NCBI GenBank assembly: GCA_903933475.1
Contig: CAIZKE010000099.1
Location: 1 to 32,716 of the forward strand
Length of the DNA: 32,716 nucleotides
Source: an uncultured Alphaproteobacteria bacterium
GTDB lineage: Bacteria; Pseudomonadota; Alphaproteobacteria; Caulobacterales; Caulobacteraceae
Direction of reading: 5' to 3'
Part shown: piece by piece, positions 28,447-32,716 of the stretch
How the letters are laid out: each line of letters starts with the position of its first letter
How positions within the stretch are numbered: position 1 is the first letter of the stretch
Made by a program: the position numbers and the translations under genes
Notes under the pieces: generated by a model
What the model was told of the DNA's origin: nothing
Database searches by the model: none
Seen by the model: the letters and a program-made list of their open reading frames with translations, nothing else

Positions 28447-29949
28447 ATGGTGGCGGGCCTTGCGGCGGCGGCGAGGCTCATGGGGGCAGGCTGGCGCCTG
28501 GTCCGGGCTGATGCCCTTCTGCCCCGGGAGCTGCGGCATCTCTATCCGCCGGGCCTGGTCCGACTGTCGAGGCTCGCGAGCCTCCTGTCGGGTCCGTCAG
28601 CGCGACGCGGCCGGCCGGGGGAACGGCTGGCGCGCTGCCTGGAGGGCCTGGGGCCCGTGGCCATCAAGACCGGCCAGCTGCTCTCGACCCGGGCCGATAT
28701 CTTCGGCTCGGAGTTCGCCGGCGACCTGGCGCGGCTGAAGGACCGGCTTGAACCCTTCCCCATGGAGGTCGCCCTGAGGGAAATCTCGGAGACCCTGGGT
28801 CGCCCCGCGGACCAGCTGTTCTCCCGGATCGGCCCGCCCGTGGCGGCGGCGTCCCTGGCCCAGGCCCACGAGGCCTGGCTGAGGGACGGACGGCGGGTGG
28901 CGATCAAGGTGCTGAGACCCGGGATCGAGAAGCGGGTGGAGGCGGACGCCCGGGTCATGACCCTCGCCGCCGCCCTGGCCGAGACCCTGGCGCCGGGCGC
29001 CCGGCGGCTGGAGCCCCGCACCCTGGCCGCGACGGTCATCGAGTCCGTGCGCCGCGAGCTGGACCTGCGCCTCGAAGCCGCCGGCTGCGATGAGTTGCGC
29101 GAGATCATGGCCCGGGACGGCTACATGTCGGCGCCCGCGGTGGTCTGGGACGGAGTCGGGCGGCGGATCCTGACCCTGGAGTGGGCCAAGGGCGCACCCC
29201 TGTCCGACCCCGCCAGCCTGGAGGTGCCCGGCCTCGACCGGCCAGCCCTGGCCACCGGCCTGATCCGCGCCTTCCTGGCCCAGGCCCTGGACCACGGCGT
29301 CTTCCATGCCGACCTGCATGAGGGCAACCTCTTCATCGCCGCGCCCGACCGGATCGAGGCGGTGGACTTCGGCATCGTCGGGCGGCTGAGTCCCGGGGAA
29401 AGACGTTACCTCGCCGAGATCCTGTGGGGCTTCCTCCAGCGCGACTACGACCGGGTGGCCAGGGTGCACCTGGACGCGGGTTATGTGCCCGCCCGGCACG
29501 CTGTCGGCGACTTCGCCCAGGCCCTGCGCGCCGTGGGCGAGCCGATCTTCGGCCGGTCAGCGAGAGACGTCTCCATGAGCCGGGTGCTGATCCAGCTCTT
29601 CGAGATCACTGGCCAGTTCGACATGCACCTGCGGCCCGAGCTGGTGCTTCTTCAGAAGACCATGATGACCGTGGAGGGCGTAGCCCGCTCCATCTGGGCC
29701 GACCTCGACATCTGGGCGGCGGCCGATCCGGTGGTGCGACGCTGGATGACCCGCGAGCTCTCCCCGGCCGCCCGGATCACCCGGCTGGGTGAGCAGGCCG
29801 GCCGGGTGCTGTCGCGTCTGTCGGCCCTGGCAGAGGCACCGCCGCCCGCAGCCCCGCCGGCGCGGCGGGGCGGACAGGTCCTGCCCCTCCTGCTGGCGGC
29901 GGCCGCCCTGGCGACGGCGCTGGCGGCCTTCTGGAAATCAGCCGTCTGA
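28447..29949 (+). CDS. ubiB: UbiB family ubiquinone biosynthesis protein kinase-like (ABC1/ADCK)
   Basis: ARCLEGLGPVAIKTGQLLSTRADIFG, ASLAQAHEAWLRDGRRVAIKVLRPGIEKRV, VFHADLHEGNLFI, DFGIVGRLSP; C-terminal TM helix; start ATG 28447. Confidence 0.94.
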   Translation: MVAGLAAAARLMGAGWRLVRADALLPRELRHLYPPGLVRLSRLASLLSGPSARRGRPGERLARCLEGLGPVAIKTGQLLSTRADIFGSEFAGDLARLKDRLEPFPMEVALREISETLGRPADQLFSRIGPPVAAASLAQAHEAWLRDGRRVAIKVLRPGIEKRVEADARVMTLAAALAETLAPGARRLEPRTLAATVIESVRRELDLRLEAAGCDELREIMARDGYMSAPAVVWDGVGRRILTLEWAKGAPLSDPASLEVPGLDRPALATGLIRAFLAQALDHGVFHADLHEGNLFIAAPDRIEAVDFGIVGRLSPGERRYLAEILWGFLQRDYDRVARVHLDAGYVPARHAVGDFAQALRAVGEPIFGRSARDVSMSRVLIQLFEITGQFDMHLRPELVLLQKTMMTVEGVARSIWADLDIWAAADPVVRRWMTRELSPAARITRLGEQAGRVLSRLSALAEAPPPAAPPARRGGQVLPLLLAAAALATALAAFWKSAV

Positions 29950-30579
29950 GGACCGGGTAGCGCCGGTGCTGGCGGTTCGCCTCTGGGACTCCCGCGCCTT
30001 CTGGGTCTCCCAGTAGGCCGGGCCGTCGTCCGGCTGGAAGAAGGCCCGGGGCGTGCCATCCCGGCTGGCGACCGCAAAGGTGTTCGAGCCCGGGTGGTAC
30101 ATGAGGACGTCGCCATTGCGGCGGGTCAGGCGCTGGGCGCCTGAAGGCGGGGCCTCGATGAAGGCCCGGGCCTTGCGGACATAGGCGTCAAGGTTCGACG
30201 CCCCGAAGCTCTCGCCATTCCGGGCGAAGGCCTTGCGGGCGTTCTCCTCCGCGCCGCCGCGGCGGCTGGAGGTCCAGATCGGACGACCATCAAGCAGGGG
30301 TGCAGGGGCCTCGGCCCGGTCCTGGGACCGCGGCGCCGGTCCGGCCTCGTAGGGACGCCCCTCGCGCCCGCCCGGATCGGGGGACCCGGCGGCGGCATAG
30401 GCCCCATCGGGCCCGGACGCCGGCGCGCTGCGGGTCGCGACCGCGGACGGGCGCTCGCAGGCGGCGAGGCTGAGGGCCAGGACAAGGCCCCCGGACAGCA
30501 GGGCGGAGGATGTGCGGAAGGCGGGGATACGGAAGGTTGGGATACGGAAGGCTGGGGTGTGAACGGACCCTTCGGTCAT
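29938..30579 (-). CDS. Uncharacterised lipoprotein with C-terminal region resembling colicin/CDI-type RNase toxin domains
   Basis: ATG 30579 with GGGAG RBS; signal peptide SSALLSGGLVLALSLAAC (lipobox); C-terminus AFARNGESFGASNLDAYVRKARAFIEAPPSGAQRLTRRNGDVLMYHPGSNTFAVASRDGTPRAFFQPDDGPAYWETQ. The ORF-track 892-aa call is extended by antisense sequence. Confidence 0.7.
   Translation of the reverse strand: MTEGSVHTPAFRIPTFRIPAFRTSSALLSGGLVLALSLAACERPSAVATRSAPASGPDGAYAAAGSPDPGGREGRPYEAGPAPRSQDRAEAPAPLLDGRPIWTSSRRGGAEENARKAFARNGESFGASNLDAYVRKARAFIEAPPSGAQRLTRRNGDVLMYHPGSNTFAVASRDGTPRAFFQPDDGPAYWETQKARESQRRTASTGATRSSDG
30511..30555 (-). repeat. Three tandem 15-bp imperfect repeats encoding PAFRI/PTFRI/PAFRT
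   Basis: TGTGCGGAAGGCGGG / GATACGGAAGGTTGG / GATACGGAAGGCTGG on the + strand. Confidence 0.75.
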
Positions 30580-30611
30580 GGGGAACTCCCTTGTCTCGCC
30601 CGCCCAGGCCA

Positions 30612-30626
30612 GAACAAATAAGGAAC
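30612..30626 (-). promoter_or_regulatory. Candidate LexA (SOS) box upstream of the toxin-like lipoprotein
   Basis: Minus strand GTTCCTTATTTGTTC = GTTC-N7-GTTC, 33 bp upstream of the ATG at 30579, overlapping a putative -10 (TTATTT) 18 nt from TCGACA (30645-30640). Confidence 0.75.
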
Positions 30627-30679
30627 ACTTCGTCCGGTTTGTCGAGTCCCGATGTTTTGGCGTATGAGGCGGGGCTTTT

Positions 30680-31903
30680 GTGGAGGCTGATGGGACCGTG
30701 TCGGACAGACGGGTGCTACTGATCGTGGGCGGCGGAATTGCGGCCTTCAAATGTCTGGAGCTTGTCCGCCTGCTACGCGGGCGGGGCATAGCCGTCCGCC
30801 CGGTCCTCACCGAGGCCGGGTCGAGATTTGTCACCCCACTCTCCCTCGCCGCCCTGTGCGAGGACAAGGTCCACACCGACCTCTTCTCCCTCACCGACGA
30901 GGCCGAGATGGGACACATCCGACTATCCCGCTCGGCAGACCTCATCGTGGTGGCCCCGGCGACGGCGGACCTGATGGCCCGGGCGGCCGCGGGCCTGGCG
31001 AACGACCTCGCCACCACCCTCCTCCTGGCCACGGACACGCCCGTGCTCATGGTGCCCGCCATGAACGTGCGGATGTGGAACCATCCGGCGACCCAGAGGA
31101 ACCTCGCGACCCTGAGGGCAGACGGCGTCCGGTTCGTCGGCCCCGAGGTCGGCGACATGGCCTGCGGCGAGACCGGACCCGGCCGGATGGCCGAGCCCGC
31201 CACCATCTGCGAGGCCATACTCGCGGCCCTGTCCCCCGCCCGTGGCCCGCTGGCGGGCAGGCGGGCCATTGTCACCGCCGGGCCGACGGCAGAGCCCATC
31301 GACCCTGTCCGCGTCCTGACCAACCGCTCGAGCGGAAAGCAGGGCTTTGCCATCGCCGGGGCCCTGGCCGCCCTGGGCGCCGAGGTTGTCCTCGTGGCGG
31401 GCCCGGTGTCCGAGGCCACGCCTGCGGGCGTCCGGCGGGTCGATGTGGAGACGGCCCGCGAGATGCTGGCGGCCTGCGAAGCGGCACTGCCGGCGGACAT
31501 CGCCGTCTGCGTCGCCGCCGTGGCGGACTGGCGCCCTGCCGAGGTCTCGACGGGCAAGACCAAGAAGGTTGCAGGTGCCGCGCCCCCCGAGATCCGGCTG
31601 GTGGAGAACCCCGATATCCTGGCGACCCTGTCGCAACGGGCGGACCGCCCCGCCCTGGTGGTCGGCTTCGCCGCCGAGACCGAGACCGTGGAAGCCCATG
31701 CCCAGGCCAAGCTCGAACGCAAGGGCTGCGACTGGATCGTCGCCAATGACGTCTCTCGCCCCGGGGTGATGGGCGGCGCGGCCAATACGGTGTCGATCGT
31801 CTCGGCGGCAGGGATCGAGCGCTGGGAGGAGGCCCCCAAGACCGAGGTTGCCGCCCGCCTGGCCGCCCGGATCGCCGCAGCCCTGGACGGACGCCCCGCA
31901 TGA
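30680..31903 (+). CDS. coaBC: Bifunctional phosphopantothenoylcysteine decarboxylase/phosphopantothenate-cysteine ligase
   Basis: [94 protein letters not shown]; start ATG 30680 or GTG 30698. Confidence 0.95.
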   Translation: MEADGTVSDRRVLLIVGGGIAAFKCLELVRLLRGRGIAVRPVLTEAGSRFVTPLSLAALCEDKVHTDLFSLTDEAEMGHIRLSRSADLIVVAPATADLMARAAAGLANDLATTLLLATDTPVLMVPAMNVRMWNHPATQRNLATLRADGVRFVGPEVGDMACGETGPGRMAEPATICEAILAALSPARGPLAGRRAIVTAGPTAEPIDPVRVLTNRSSGKQGFAIAGALAALGAEVVLVAGPVSEATPAGVRRVDVETAREMLAACEAALPADIAVCVAAVADWRPAEVSTGKTKKVAGAAPPEIRLVENPDILATLSQRADRPALVVGFAAETETVEAHAQAKLERKGCDWIVANDVSRPGVMGGAANTVSIVSAAGIERWEEAPKTEVAARLAARIAAALDGRPA

Positions 31904-32355
31904 GGCCCGTCGTCGACATCGTCCGCCTGCCCCACAATCCCGACCTGCCCCTGCCGGCCTATGAAACCGCCGGCGCAGCGGGCATGGATCTCCGCGCCGC
32001 AGTGTCCGGAGATGAGGCCCTGGTGCTGAGCCCCGGGACCCGGGCTGCGGTTCCCACCGGACTGGCCTTCGCCCTGCCCGAGGGCTTCGAGGCCCAGGTG
32101 CGGCCGAGGTCCGGGCTGGCCCTCAAGGCTGGGGTCACTGTGGCCAACGCCCCGGGCACCATTGACCAGGACTACCGCGGCGAGGTGAAGGTCCTGCTGA
32201 TCAACCTCGGGGCGGAAGACTTTGTCATCCGTCGGGGCGACCGGATCGCCCAACTGGTAATCGCCCCCGTCGTCCAGTCCGCCTGGCGCGAGGTCGAGAG
32301 CCTTGACGCCACGGACCGGGGCGCCGGAGGCTTCGGGTCCACGGGCGGCCGCTGA
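31900..32355 (+). CDS. dut: dUTP diphosphatase
   Basis: [83 protein letters not shown] overlap with coaBC. Confidence 0.97.
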   Translation: MRPVVDIVRLPHNPDLPLPAYETAGAAGMDLRAAVSGDEALVLSPGTRAAVPTGLAFALPEGFEAQVRPRSGLALKAGVTVANAPGTIDQDYRGEVKVLLINLGAEDFVIRRGDRIAQLVIAPVVQSAWREVESLDATDRGAGGFGSTGGR

Positions 32356-32377
32356 GCCGCAGACAGGGAGAACAGGC

Positions 32378-32716
32378 ATGGAGTTGATCCTGGTCCGGCA
32401 CGGGCGCCCCGCCCGCATGGAGACCACCTCCGATCCGCATCTCAATGAGGTTGGGCTGGACCAGGCGCGCAGGGCTGCAGCCTGGCTGGCCCTGGAGCCG
32501 ATCGAGGCAACCTGGTCGTCGACCATGCTCCGGGCCGTCCAGACCGCAGAAGCTTTTGCCGGCCTCGTGGGGCATGAGGTCCAGCGGCACCCGGGCATTG
32601 TCGAGTTCGACCGCAATTCTGGCGTCTATATCCCCACCGAGGAGCTCAAGAGGGAGAACTTCGCGGCCTGGCAGGCCATGGCCACCGGCGGCCACGGGGT
32701 CGACATGGCCGAGTTC
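32378..32716 (+). CDS. Histidine phosphatase (phosphoglycerate mutase-like) family protein, N-terminal part
   Basis: MELILVRHGRPARMETTSDPHLNEVGLDQARRAAAWLALEPIEATWSSTMLRAVQTAEAFA (RHG motif); open to window end, absent from the ORF track. Confidence 0.88.
   Translation, partial: MELILVRHGRPARMETTSDPHLNEVGLDQARRAAAWLALEPIEATWSSTMLRAVQTAEAFAGLVGHEVQRHPGIVEFDRNSGVYIPTEELKRENFAAWQAMATGGHGVDMAEF

Noticed and set aside
30580-32616. Upstream two thirds of the 892-aa minus-strand ORF (29938-32616)
   Set aside because: Antisense to coaBC and dut; the real minus-strand gene starts at ATG 30579 with RBS and signal peptide.
1-32716. Mobile element, prophage, CRISPR, restriction or classical defence island
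   Set aside because: No transposase, integrase, Cas, restriction or phage gene products recognised; gene content is almost entirely core.

Overview
GC-rich alphaproteobacterial chromosomal segment, most like Caulobacterales (Caulobacter/Phenylobacterium/Brevundimonas-type) by gene content, order and DnaA sequence. It is mostly core housekeeping genes: rph(partial)-|HTH/DUF2975 pair|-rdgB-hemW-rsmI-yraN-gshB-comM-hybrid histidine kinase-ampG-like-|ppa|-rimP-nusA-ylxR/L7Ae-infB-lipoprotein-dienelactone hydrolase-rbfA-truB-rpsO-pnp-DUF2087-|dnaA, rpsT, echA, mutM|-ubiE-ubiB-|small lipoprotein|-coaBC-dut-phosphoglycerate mutase-like(partial). I saw no rRNA, tRNA, CRISPR array, transposase or prophage. 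The most interesting signal is a pair of near-identical direct repeats matching the alphaproteobacterial LexA (SOS) operator GTTC-N7-GTTC. One lies upstream of comM (5651-5665). The other (30612-30626, minus orientation) sits over the predicted -10 region of an uncharacterised lipoprotein whose C-terminal region resembles, from memory, the RNase-type toxin domains of colicin/CDI systems, with the usual catalytic-looking His apparently lost. Other regulatory candidates are a sigma70-like promoter followed by an intrinsic terminator in the rimP-nusA-infB leader (possible attenuator), a dnaA upstream region with two CcrM-type GANTC sites and a 12-bp AT-rich palindrome, a stem-loop in the pnp leader, and a palindromic operator candidate upstream of the HTH/DUF2975 pair. 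All family calls are from sequence recognition only; no searches were run.
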